DNA of 64,000 bases, taken from the NCBI GenBank assembly GCA_041497115.1, contig JBGQFW010000003.1, positions 1 through 64,000 of the forward strand, read 5' to 3'. Shown in pieces: positions 8,523 through 16,016 of the stretch (position 1 is the stretch's first letter; the number at the start of each line of letters is the position of its first letter). The position numbers were made by a program, and so were the translations under genes. The notes below the pieces were generated by a model. That model was not told where the DNA came from. It ran no database searches and was given only the letters and a program-made list of their open reading frames with translations. Origin of the DNA: AR5 sp041497115 (GTDB lineage: Bacteria > Methylomirabilota > Methylomirabilia > Rokubacteriales > CSP1-6).

Positions 8523-9550
8523 ACCTCTTCAAGGCGCAGGCGGTGAAGGATCCGAGCGCAGCGGCCGGCGCGATCCCCGTCATCGACGTGGCGCCGGCGT
8601 TGCGCGACGCCGGCGGGCTGGAGTCGGTCGCCGCCCAGGTGCGGGAGGCCAGCGAGCGGGTCGGCTTCTTCTACGTGGCCGGCCACGGCGTGCCGGCCGC
8701 GGTGATCGACCGGGCCTTCGCCGCCTCGCGCGAGTTTCACGCCCTGCCGCTTGGGGACAAGCTGGCGCTCAAGCTCAACCAGAACAACATCGGCTACCTG
8801 CCGGTGAACGAGAGCATGCAGCGCGCCTCGACGGTGCACAAGGCGACGCGGCCCAACTTCAACGAGAGCTTCTTCATCAGCCACGACCGCGGCGCCGATC
8901 ACCCCGACGTCGTCGCCGCCACGCCGCTGCGCGGCCGCAACCAGTGGCCGGCCGGCCACGCGGCCATGCGGGCGGCGATGGTGGGCTACTTCAAGACGAT
9001 GGAGGCGCTCGGCGAGCGCACCCTGCCGGTGCTGGCCCGCGCGCTCGCCATGCCGGCCGACCACTTCGATCCGTGCTTCGCCGACGAGGCGCACGTCAAC
9101 CTGCGCTTCCTGCACTACCCCCCGCAGGCGATGGACGACCCCGAGCAGTTCGGCCAGGGACCGCACACCGACAACTCGTTCATCACGTTCCTGGCGCGCG
9201 AGGACACGCCGGGGCTGGCCGTGCGGCTGCCGAGCGACGAGTGGCTGGCGCCGCCGCTGATCCCGGGGACATTCCTGGTGAACCTCGGCAACGTGATGAA
9301 GCGCTGGTCGAACGACCGCTTCCTGTCCACGCCGCACGGCGTGGTGAACGACTCGGGCCGCGACCGCTACTCGATCGCGTTCTTCTACAGCCCCAACATC
9401 GCCGCGCGCATCGAGTGCCTGCCGAGCTGCGCCGGCCCCGGCAACCCGCCGCGCTACGAGCCGGCGGTGTACGGCGACCTCGTCCGGGCGTTCTACAGCG
9501 CCAACTACTTCCACCAGACGGACCACGCGCAGACGCCCGCCGCGCTGTAG
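8519..9550 (+). CDS. Isopenicillin N synthase-like / 2OG-Fe(II) oxygenase
   Basis: 343 aa. N-terminal DIOX_N-type domain (IPVIDVAP, VGFFYVAGHGVP) followed by the jelly-roll oxygenase core. The iron triad is visible as GPHTDNSF (His and Asp) and STPHGVV (distal His), and RYSIAFFYSPN gives the R-x-S that binds 2-oxoglutarate in most members. Expected to hydroxylate, desaturate or cyclise a small molecule in the cytoplasm. Starts with ATGA overlap on the LLM gene; convergent with the small zinc-ribbon gene. Substrate unknown. Confidence 0.92.
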   Translation: MNLFKAQAVKDPSAAAGAIPVIDVAPALRDAGGLESVAAQVREASERVGFFYVAGHGVPAAVIDRAFAASREFHALPLGDKLALKLNQNNIGYLPVNESMQRASTVHKATRPNFNESFFISHDRGADHPDVVAATPLRGRNQWPAGHAAMRAAMVGYFKTMEALGERTLPVLARALAMPADHFDPCFADEAHVNLRFLHYPPQAMDDPEQFGQGPHTDNSFITFLAREDTPGLAVRLPSDEWLAPPLIPGTFLVNLGNVMKRWSNDRFLSTPHGVVNDSGRDRYSIAFFYSPNIAARIECLPSCAGPGNPPRYEPAVYGDLVRAFYSANYFHQTDHAQTPAAL

Positions 9551-9584
9551 CGGCGGAGGGCGCCCACAAGGCGAACGGTTCGCT

Positions 9585-9749
9585 TCAGGCTTTCCGCGAT
9601 GTCTGGGAGAAGAACGTGCCCATCAGTGGCCGCAACGCCTTGCCCCCGCAGCCCGGGCACTTGTAGGCACCGCGCTCGCGCTTGCCGATGGACAGCGTCA
9701 GGGTGACTTCCTTCTTACACTTCTTGCAGTAGAACTCGTAGCGGGGCAT
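9585..9749 (-). CDS. Small zinc-ribbon protein (FmdB-like)
   Basis: 54 aa, short but convincing: MPRYEFYC followed by two C-x2-C knuckles (CKKC and CPGC) separated by about 20 residues, the arrangement of FmdB/CxxC-type regulatory zinc ribbons. The ATG at 9749 is preceded by GGAGG 8 nt upstream; the more upstream ATG is out of frame. Basic N-terminal half. Family members are small metal-binding or putative regulatory proteins of unclear role. Convergent with the oxygenase gene. Confidence 0.8.
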   Translation of the reverse strand: MPRYEFYCKKCKKEVTLTLSIGKRERGAYKCPGCGGKALRPLMGTFFSQTSRKA

Positions 9750-9853
9750 CACTCATCCTCCCGGGGGAATATCCTCGGTCGCTTCAGCACCCACAAAGCT
9801 CCGCCCCGCGCCCCCTCAGGAAGGGCGGCAACGCTCAAGCGCACGTGCCGATC

Positions 9854-10204
9854 TCATTTCTTGATAAGAAGTTCAAGCCCATCGGCGCATGCTCGCGCGA
9901 CAGCATAGCCAGCCTTTTCTTGCCCGGGCATTCTGTCCCAGCCACCTTTTTCAATGACTTCAGCTCTTCTCCAGCTATCTACTTCGCCGAGTTCTTTGAG
10001 TTTCTTTTCATGGTCCGGTTGCTTCATGAATTGGGCGACGCAGATCGCCGCCTGACTCGCCAAAACCGCCTCTTTGGTCATCGTTTGGCTCGTGCCGGAG
10101 GTCGTCCAGCCTCCCCACACGAAGCCGATGATCATTGCGATGACTGCCCCACAAATAAGGCCCCAAACTCCGTACTTGATCTTCGCTGCGGTCTCTAGCT
10201 TCAT
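9854..10204 (-). CDS. Small single-pass membrane protein, hypothetical
   Basis: 116 aa. The start at 10204 is chosen because AGGAGGT lies 7 nt upstream; longer readings run into a non-coding repeat. Residues 12-33 form one transmembrane helix (GVWGLICGAVIAMIIGFVWGGW), followed by the conserved-looking TTSGTS turn and a C-terminal helical domain containing two Cys and the motif VIEKGGWDRMPG. I recall similar orphan proteins in Rhizobiales and Rokubacteria annotated only as hypothetical. Topology is probably N-in, C-terminal domain periplasmic. Function unknown. Confidence 0.75.
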   Translation of the reverse strand: MKLETAAKIKYGVWGLICGAVIAMIIGFVWGGWTTSGTSQTMTKEAVLASQAAICVAQFMKQPDHEKKLKELGEVDSWRRAEVIEKGGWDRMPGQEKAGYAVARACADGLELLIKK

Positions 10205-10242
10205 TGGCAGGACCTCCTGAAACGGGATTCCCGATCGGACGA

Positions 10243-10299
10243 TTATTCCAGAAAACGCGGGAGCGCGCCCAGCGTACGGGACGTCGACCCCGGTGGAGC
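10243..10299. repeat. Imperfect direct repeat, copy A
   Basis: About 57 nt beginning TTATTCCAGAA and containing GTACGGGACGTC. It is repeated with scattered substitutions and small indels at 10462-10519. The copy lies just upstream of the small membrane protein gene. The pair brackets about 220 bp and adjoins a recombinase remnant, so it may be the trace of an insertion or recombination event. Confidence 0.7.
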
Positions 10300-10461
10300 G
10301 GGTTGGCTCGCATCCACGCGATCGTTTGTCCGATCGTGACAAAGTTATACAGGCATTCGTTGTCGTAGGCGAAATAGAATGGCGCGACGTAAGGCTGGGT
10401 TCCTTGGGCGCACGCTAATCTACCGAGACGCGTACGAGCCAGCAGATCCAGACTCGCCTGC

Positions 10462-10519
10462 TTATTCCAGAAGCGCGGGGGCGCACCCAGAGTACGGGAC
10501 GTCTTCTACCCCGTGGAGC
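10462..10519. repeat. Imperfect direct repeat, copy B
   Basis: Second copy of the repeat at 10243-10299, same orientation; both share TTATTCCAGAA, CCCAG, GTACGGGACGTC and GTGGAGC in the same order. It ends where similarity to the recombinase remnant begins. Confidence 0.7.
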
Positions 10520-10807
10520 TCGAGGCCTTGGAGCGCTCGCGCAGCGTCAGTCATCTCGACGTGTCGCGGGTCACGCAGGCGCTTGTCACCGGCTCGATGA
10601 CTAGCGTGGCTGGCCACGCGTCACGTCAGCGAGGCCCGGCAGATCGTCAAGACATTGCTCGACGGCCGCCTCGTGTTTACGCCGAGGCGAGACAGCGAAC
10701 TGACCGGGTACGAGTTTCGCGGGCAGGCGTTGCTCGGTCGCTTGCTCTCGGGGATCGTGCTTGCAAAAAGATGTGGTGGCCCCAACGGGATTCGAACCCG
10801 TGTTTGA
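10510..10807 (+). pseudogene. Serine recombinase, C-terminal remnant with frameshifts and a stop
   Basis: Reading across frames gives a recognisable tail of a large serine recombinase: LEALERSRSVSHLDVSRVTQAL in one frame, RLDD then a TAG where the family has Trp, then after a one-base deletion LATRHVSEARQIVKTLLDGR and YEFRGQALLGRLLSGIVL in a third frame. The last frame reads straight into the tRNA-like fragment and stops at 10805-10807, as integrases beside tRNA genes often do. The catalytic N-terminal domain is absent. Two frameshifts and a nonsense codon make it inactive. Confidence 0.75.
10774..10801 (-). tRNA. tRNA 3'-end fragment (T-arm, acceptor strand and CCA only)
   Basis: On the minus strand the sequence gives a perfect T-arm (5-bp stem ACGGG/CCCGT with loop TTCGAAT), a 7-nt acceptor strand TGGGGCC, discriminator A and CCA. 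No matching 5' acceptor strand GGCCCCA, D-arm or anticodon stem is present upstream, so this is not a functional tRNA. A 13-nt piece, GAACCCGTGTTTG, recurs at 11442-11454. Most likely an attachment-site remnant left by tRNA-directed integration. Confidence 0.65.
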
Positions 10808-10963
10808 GGGGGTCACGTTTTCGCCAAGTTACTTAGCAGGTTGTGATGGCAATAACGCACGAAACTCGGGCCGCATTCAAACACGAGGTCCGTATAATTC
10901 TTGTTGGGCAGACAAACAGTTCCGCGACGGTGTAACGCTGCGACCTTGGGGGAGGAATCAGCG

Positions 10964-11407
10964 ATGGGCGCACAGGGCCTCGTTGTACTACCGGGACAGG
11001 GCTCGGTTTGGAACGTATCGCCTGGCCGATCGCTGGTGCTCAAACTCTTGGGCGGAGCGACCGGAGGCAGCATCATGTTGTTCGAGGAGACTGTTCCCGC
11101 AGGGACGAAGAGTTGGTTCCACCTGCATCATGACAGCGACGAGGTGGCCTACGTCCTGAGCGGCGAGGTCACATTCAAGATCGGCGACGAGGTCACCGTC
11201 GGTGGTCCCGGCACCTGTGCCTTCATGCCGCGCGGTGTCCAGCATGCCTGGAAGAACAGCGGCGCTGAAACCGGACGGGTGCTGTTCCTCTACACCCCGG
11301 CCGCAGCGGGTGGGCTGGTTGAGGAGCAACAGCGGACGAATGAGCGCGCGGCGGTCGAGTTGCTCCAGCGTCATGGCTGGGAGATCGTGGGACCGAATCC
11401 CCTCTGA
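10964..11407 (+). CDS. Cupin domain protein
   Basis: 147 aa from the ATG at 10964, preceded by GGGGGAGGA. One cupin barrel: motif 1 HLHHDSDEVAYVLSGEVTF (metal His/His and Glu) and motif 2 GTCAFMPRGVQHAWKN (third His). Such stand-alone cupins bind a divalent metal and act as small-molecule dioxygenases, isomerases or sensors; the substrate cannot be inferred. A TATAAT hexamer at 10893-10898 could serve as -10. The gene sits between two copies of the tRNA-derived 13-mer and may be cargo of a decayed integrated element. Confidence 0.87.
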   Translation: MGAQGLVVLPGQGSVWNVSPGRSLVLKLLGGATGGSIMLFEETVPAGTKSWFHLHHDSDEVAYVLSGEVTFKIGDEVTVGGPGTCAFMPRGVQHAWKNSGAETGRVLFLYTPAAAGGLVEEQQRTNERAAVELLQRHGWEIVGPNPL

Positions 11408-11441
11408 ATTGCTTGGAGGGCCATTCACTCCGGTAGGGCGG

Positions 11442-11454
11442 GAACCCGTGTTTG
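11442..11454. repeat. Second copy of the 13-nt tRNA-end sequence
   Basis: GAACCCGTGTTTG here is identical to 10794-10806, and both are followed by a G-run. Only this core, not the whole T-arm, is preserved. Together the copies would flank the cupin gene as left and right ends of an old insertion. Confidence 0.45.
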
Positions 11455-11467
11455 GGGGGGGCGCGGA

Positions 11468-12259
11468 TCAGCCGCGGGGGATCTGGCCGATCCCCGGCAG
11501 GCGGCCGAGGAAGTTGCCGCTAACGCCGCCGTCCACGACGAGGTCGTGACCGTTGACGTAGCGGGCGTCGGGGCCGAGCAGGAACGCGATGACGTCGGCC
11601 ATGTCCTCGGGGGTCGCGACGCGGCCGAGCGGCACCAGCGCGTCGCGCTCAGCGGCGATGGTCGCGTCGGCGTAGACCGCCTCGGTCATGCCGGTGCGGA
11701 CCATGCCGGGCGACACGCTGTTGACGCGGATGCCGTCGCGCCCGAACTCCTGCGCCAGGACGCGCACGAGCATGATGACGGCGGCCTTGCTCGGCCCGTA
11801 GGCGCCGAGGTTGGCGTGGGCGTTGGTGCCCGACATCGAGCCGGTGGCGACGATGGCGCCGCGCGAGGCCTTGAGCGCGGGGTGGGCGGCCTTGGCGAGC
11901 AGCCACGTCGCCCGCGTGTTGACGTTGAAGACGTGATCCCAGTCGGCGACCGCGTACTGCGCCAGCGGCCCCGGCCGGTTGACGCCGGCGTTGCTGACGA
12001 CGGCGTCGAGGCCGCCGAAGCGCTCGAGCGCGGCGGCCACCACGCGCCCCGGCGCGTCCGGCGTGGCCATGTCGCCGTGCACCGCCAGCGCGTCGGTGCC
12101 GAGCTTGCGCAGCGCCTCGACGAGGCGGTCGAGGCCGGGCGAGGGGCCGACGTCCACCGCGGCGATGTTGGCGCCGCCGCGCGCCTGCGCGTCACGCGCG
12201 AGTCTCAGACACGTCGCCCGCCCGATCCCGCTCGCCGCTCCCGTCACCAGCGCTCGCAT
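11468..12259 (-). CDS. SDR family oxidoreductase
   Basis: 263 aa classical short-chain dehydrogenase: Rossmann TGAASGIGRA at residues 6-15, NAG motif in VSNAGVN, catalytic Ser in ATGSMSG and Y-x3-K in YGPSKAAV, and the closing VNGHDLVVDGG. NAD(P)-dependent interconversion of an alcohol and a ketone in the cytoplasm. GGAGG lies 7 nt before the ATG. It is the last gene of a six-gene minus-strand operon beginning at 16787. Specificity unknown. Confidence 0.93.
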   Translation of the reverse strand: MRALVTGAASGIGRATCLRLARDAQARGGANIAAVDVGPSPGLDRLVEALRKLGTDALAVHGDMATPDAPGRVVAAALERFGGLDAVVSNAGVNRPGPLAQYAVADWDHVFNVNTRATWLLAKAAHPALKASRGAIVATGSMSGTNAHANLGAYGPSKAAVIMLVRVLAQEFGRDGIRVNSVSPGMVRTGMTEAVYADATIAAERDALVPLGRVATPEDMADVIAFLLGPDARYVNGHDLVVDGGVSGNFLGRLPGIGQIPRG

Positions 12260-12280
12260 GGCCGCCTCCGGCGTCGGAGT

Positions 12281-13150
12281 TTACGTCAGGCCGATCTCGT
12301 GCAGGTAGCGCAGCACGCCGGCGTGGATGACCTCGCGGCCCGGTGCCGCCGCCACCGTGTTGGCGGCGGTGGTCTCGGCGGCCTGCGGCAGCCGCCGCGC
12401 CAGCGCCGCCTCGCCGGCGTGCAGCGCGCGGGCGAGGCGATGGGCCACGTCGTCGGGCAGCGTCGGGCGCGTCATGATGAATCCCCACGAGCCGACCGAG
12501 ACGATCGGCGCCGTCTGGCCGGGATAGGCGTTGGCCGGCAGCGTCAGCGTCTTGAGGAACGCGTGCTTGCCCTGGATGCGCCGGATGCCGTCGGCGTCGG
12601 GCGCCAGGAAGCGCCCGCCCGCCGTCGCGACCGCGGTGAAGCCGGGCCAGCCGATGCCGCCGCCCCAGAGCGCGGCGGCGCGCCCGTCGAGCACCATGGC
12701 GGGGCCGTCGCCGGCCTTGTCGAGGAAGATCGGCTGGAAGTCGCGCGCCTGGTCGAGGCCGAGGCCGTCCAGCACGTAGCGGGCGAGGATCACCAGGCCG
12801 GAGCCGCGCGCGCCGAACGCGACGGGGCGGCCGCGCAGGTCCTCGATCCGGCGCGCGGGCGAGTCGCCGCGCACGACGAACATGCCGGCCGTCGAGTACA
12901 TGGCGGCGAGGATCTTCAGCGCGGCGGGCGGCCGCCCGATGCCGCGCAGCGCCTCGTAGGCGACCTCGCCCTGCACGAGGCCCAGGTCGAGATCGCCCGA
13001 TTCCAGGAGCGGGACGTTCTCGGTGCTGCCCTTGGTGTTGCGCGTGACGACGCCGAGCGAGGGATCCACCTCGTTCAGCGTGGCCGCCACCGCGTCGCCG
13101 TAGACGGGGAAGCCGCCGCCGGGGGTGGCGGTGCCGAGGACGACGGTCAC
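12281..13150 (-). CDS. TAXI-family solute-binding protein without signal peptide
   Basis: 289 aa from a GTG overlapping the epimerase stop (GTGA). The mature TAXI/NMT1-like fold starts at once: VTVVLGTATPGGGFPVYGDA, followed by LDLGLVQGEVAYEAL and a second lobe with GSWGFIMTRPTLPDDVAHRL. Known TAXI proteins are periplasmic receptors of TRAP transporters and carry a signal peptide. None is present here, and upstream in-frame sequence lies inside the epimerase gene. No TRAP permease gene is nearby. The protein may have become a cytoplasmic ligand binder. Confidence 0.85.
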   Translation of the reverse strand: MTVVLGTATPGGGFPVYGDAVAATLNEVDPSLGVVTRNTKGSTENVPLLESGDLDLGLVQGEVAYEALRGIGRPPAALKILAAMYSTAGMFVVRGDSPARRIEDLRGRPVAFGARGSGLVILARYVLDGLGLDQARDFQPIFLDKAGDGPAMVLDGRAAALWGGGIGWPGFTAVATAGGRFLAPDADGIRRIQGKHAFLKTLTLPANAYPGQTAPIVSVGSWGFIMTRPTLPDDVAHRLARALHAGEAALARRLPQAAETTAANTVAAAPGREVIHAGVLRYLHEIGLT

Positions 13151-14013
13151 GTCTTCTTCGCCGCGCGGGCGATCGCCGCGATCTTGTCGGCGAAGTTCAC
13201 CTGGCTGTCGTCCTCGGGCGCGTAGCCGAGCTTCCGCCGCGCGCTGGCCAGGCTCCAGAACCGGTGGGTGTTGCCGCTGATGCCGTAGACGATCAGGAAC
13301 GGGATGCCGTTGTCGTCGCTGATGTCCGGCGTCTCCACCATCTTGATGGCCTGCTGGACCTGGTCGCGCCGCGAGAGGTAGGCGCCGAGCGCGCGGTGCA
13401 TCGTCGGGATGTCGCCCGGCTTCACGTGGTCGAGGTCGTCGTCGCGCGGGCCGCCGATCCGCCACTGCACGACCTCGAGCCGGCGGCCGTCCACCCGGCC
13501 GGTGGCGAAGACGAAGCCGAGCAGCTCGTAGGCGGCCTTCGACCAGCCGTACCAGTTGTCCGAGCGCGGCGGCATCTCGGGCGTCACCATGTCCACGCGC
13601 CCGTCCCACACGAGCCGCTCGTAGTAGTCGGACGCGTGGTTGGAGCTGCAGACGACGACGCGGCGCACGCCTTCTTCGAGCGCCACGCGGTAGACGTTGT
13701 AGGCAAGCGCGACGTTGGCGTGCTCGGCCTGGAACTTCGCGTCGCTGTTGTCCTGCCAGGTGTCGGCGGTCATGCCGGGCGCGCGCACGAAGCCGCAGTG
13801 GATGACGGCGTCGGCCCCGCGGAAGTGGCTCCGGTAGGCGTTGCGGTCGGGCTGGGTGAGGTCGGTGACGACCAGGCCGGGCACCGCCTTGCCGTCGCGC
13901 GTCGTGTCGCGGATGTCCAGCGGCACCACGTCCCAGCGCTCGCCGAGCTCCTTGAACATCCGCTGGGCGACGTAGCCGGCTGCCCCGGTGAGGACCACCC
14001 GGCGCTGGCTCAT
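13147..14013 (-). CDS. NAD-dependent epimerase/dehydratase (uronate dehydrogenase-like extended SDR)
   Basis: 288 aa. Extended SDR: glycine motif TGAAGYVAQR at residues 9-18, adenine-ribose pocket PLDIRD, GADAVIHCGFV, catalytic Ser region CSSNHASD and Y-x3-K in YGWSKAAYE. The order of motifs resembles uronate dehydrogenases and galE-like proteins; substrate is probably a sugar acid or similar (inference). ATGA overlap with the FAH-family gene upstream and GTGA overlap with the TAXI gene downstream show tight co-translation. Confidence 0.88.
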   Translation of the reverse strand: MSQRRVVLTGAAGYVAQRMFKELGERWDVVPLDIRDTTRDGKAVPGLVVTDLTQPDRNAYRSHFRGADAVIHCGFVRAPGMTADTWQDNSDAKFQAEHANVALAYNVYRVALEEGVRRVVVCSSNHASDYYERLVWDGRVDMVTPEMPPRSDNWYGWSKAAYELLGFVFATGRVDGRRLEVVQWRIGGPRDDDLDHVKPGDIPTMHRALGAYLSRRDQVQQAIKMVETPDISDDNGIPFLIVYGISGNTHRFWSLASARRKLGYAPEDDSQVNFADKIAAIARAAKKT

Positions 14014-14861
14014 CGCGTGCGCTCGCCCACGATCCGGTGGCTCTGCACGCCGAGGCGCGCGATGCCCATCTCGACCACGTCGTTGTCTTCCAGATAGCGC
14101 GGGGGCTTGAAGCCGTGGCCCACGCCGGCCGGCGTGCCGGTCGAGATCAGGTCGCCGGGGTGCAGTGACATGAATCGGCTCACGTAGGCGACGAGGGCGG
14201 CCACCGAAAAGATCATCTTCGCGGTGGTACCGTGCTGGCGCCGCTCGCCGTTGACCGTCGTCCACAGCTCGAGCGCCTGCGGGTCGCCGACCTCGTCGGC
14301 GGTGACGAGCCACGGCCCCACCGGCCCGAACGTGTCGGCGCTCTTGCCCTTGGTGGTGGTGCCGCCGTGCTCCATCTGGAACGCGCGCTCGGAGACGTCG
14401 TTGACGATGCAGTAGGCGACGACGTGGGCGAGCGCCCGGTCCTCGGCGACGTTGCGCGCGTCCCGCCCGATGACCGCGGCCAGCTCGACCTCGTAGTCGA
14501 GCTTGACGCCGCCGACCGGGCGCACGATCGGGTCGTGGGGGCCGCACACCGCGCTGGGCGCCTTGATGAACACGGTCGGCTCCTTGGGCAGCGCCATGCC
14601 GACCTCGGCGGCGTGGTCGGTGTAGTTGAGGCCGATGCAGACCATCTTGCCGAGGCCGGCCAGCGGGCACCCCAGCCGCGGGCGGCCGCGCACCACCGGC
14701 AGCCGCGCGATCCGGACGGCGCGCAGCCGGCGCAGCGCCGCCGGCGCCAGCACGGCCGGCGTGATGTCCTTCACGACGCGCGAGAGATCGCGCAGCGATC
14801 CGTCGGGATCCACGAGCCCCGGCTTCTCGGCGCCGGGCCGGCCGTAGCGGACGAGCTTCAT
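14010..14861 (-). CDS. Fumarylacetoacetate hydrolase family protein
   Basis: 283 aa. C-terminal FAH domain with KMVCIGLNYTDHAAE, metal ligands in YEVELAAVIG (E-x-E) and NDVSERAFQ (Asp), and the closing GDLISTGTPAGVG. Family members hydrolyse or decarboxylate acylpyruvates and 2-keto-3-deoxy sugar acids with Mg2+. Next to a uronate-dehydrogenase-like gene, a role in sugar-acid or aromatic catabolism is plausible (inference). Starts with ATGA overlap on the serine hydrolase gene. Confidence 0.93.
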   Translation of the reverse strand: MKLVRYGRPGAEKPGLVDPDGSLRDLSRVVKDITPAVLAPAALRRLRAVRIARLPVVRGRPRLGCPLAGLGKMVCIGLNYTDHAAEVGMALPKEPTVFIKAPSAVCGPHDPIVRPVGGVKLDYEVELAAVIGRDARNVAEDRALAHVVAYCIVNDVSERAFQMEHGGTTTKGKSADTFGPVGPWLVTADEVGDPQALELWTTVNGERRQHGTTAKMIFSVAALVAYVSRFMSLHPGDLISTGTPAGVGHGFKPPRYLEDNDVVEMGIARLGVQSHRIVGERTR

Positions 14862-16015
14862 CGGGCGTACCTCCGGTAAAGGGTTTCGGCCAGCGCGAAG
14901 AGCGCCTGATCGGCCTTCGGTCCGGTGACGTTGGTGGCGAGGACCATGCCGTAATCGCGCGAGGGCTGCACGTAGATGTGCGCGAGGTTCTTGCCGTTCG
15001 ACCCACCGTGGAAGAGCAGCGGCTCGGGCGCCCACGGAAACGACAGCACACTCCACCCCAGCGCGTAGAGGCCGCGCGAGGGGGTGCCGGGCGGGGCGTC
15101 GGGCCGGTCGGGCATCCCGATCACCGGCGTGTGCAGCTTGCGGAGCGTCTCGGGCGCGACCAGCCGCGGGCGCCGGCGGCCTTCGCCCGCGTTCCAGCCG
15201 GCCCACCGCGCGAAGTCCAGCACCGACATGTGCATGGTGCCGGCGGGGCCGAGGACCTCGGGGTTGTCGCCGTCGGGCCCGCCGAGGAACGCCTTGAGCT
15301 TGCCGTCCACGAGCGCGTGGCCGAGCGGCGCGTCCACGCGTCCCACCGTCGCCTGCGCGCCGAAGCCCGCCGACCCCAGCCTGAGCGGCCCGATGATCCG
15401 GTCGTTGACCATTTCCTCCCACGTCCGACCGCCGGCGCGCTCGAGCATGGCGCCCGCGGTGATGTAGCCCATGTTCGAGTACGCGAACGCGGCGCCCGGC
15501 TCCGCCCCCGGGGGCAGCGGGCCGACGTGCTTGACCATGAAGTAGCGCAGGTCGTCGAGGTTGCCCTGCTGGGTGTCCGTCCGGGCGAGCAGGTCGGCGA
15601 AGGCCTGGTTGTCGGCGGGAAGGCCGCTCGTGTGCGCGAGCAGCTGCTCGAGCGTGGCACGCCGCAGCCGCGCGTCCAGCGTGGTCAGCTCGGGGAAGAC
15701 CTCGGCCACCGTCGAGGTCCAGCGCAGCCGGTTGTCCTCGACGAGCATCGCCGCCAGCAGCGCGGTGAACGCCTTGGTGTCGGAGCCGATGTGGAAGCGG
15801 TCGGTGGTGCTCACCGGCAGCACCGCGCCGACGCGGCGCGTGCCGGCGGCGCCCGCCGCCACCACCGTGCCCCCCTTGGCCACGCCGACCGCCAGCGCGG
15901 GCAGGCCGTGCGAGGCCAGATAGGGCTTGAGCATCGCGTCGAGCGACGTCTGGGCGGCGGCGGGCGCGGCGACGGCGAGCACCAGCGCCAGGGCCAGCAG
16001 CGGGCGGACGCGCAC
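14858..16015 (-). CDS. Serine hydrolase, class C beta-lactamase/esterase family, secreted
   Basis: 385 aa. Signal peptide at residues 1-22 (basic MRVR, hydrophobic core, cleavage after AAAQ). The beta-lactamase fold is marked by SDTK (S-x2-K nucleophile, about residue 78), AYSN (Y-x-N) and HGGSN (H-x-G). Such periplasmic proteins are usually esterases or D-peptidases rather than true beta-lactamases. It lies second in the operon, 1 nt after the enoyl-CoA hydratase stop. The physiological substrate is unknown. Confidence 0.92.
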   Translation of the reverse strand: MRVRPLLALALVLAVAAPAAAQTSLDAMLKPYLASHGLPALAVGVAKGGTVVAAGAAGTRRVGAVLPVSTTDRFHIGSDTKAFTALLAAMLVEDNRLRWTSTVAEVFPELTTLDARLRRATLEQLLAHTSGLPADNQAFADLLARTDTQQGNLDDLRYFMVKHVGPLPPGAEPGAAFAYSNMGYITAGAMLERAGGRTWEEMVNDRIIGPLRLGSAGFGAQATVGRVDAPLGHALVDGKLKAFLGGPDGDNPEVLGPAGTMHMSVLDFARWAGWNAGEGRRRPRLVAPETLRKLHTPVIGMPDRPDAPPGTPSRGLYALGWSVLSFPWAPEPLLFHGGSNGKNLAHIYVQPSRDYGMVLATNVTGPKADQALFALAETLYRRYAR

Positions 16016-16016
16016 G

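Noticed and set aside
10604..10607. In-frame TGA in the recombinase remnant as a third selenocysteine codon
   Set aside because: The region has additional frameshifts, and in the better frame the broken codon is TAG at a Trp position; this is pseudogene decay.
10774..10870. Complete tRNA gene
   Set aside because: Only the T-arm, acceptor 3' strand and CCA exist; no 5' acceptor partner, D-arm or anticodon stem could be found in the neighbouring 90 nt.
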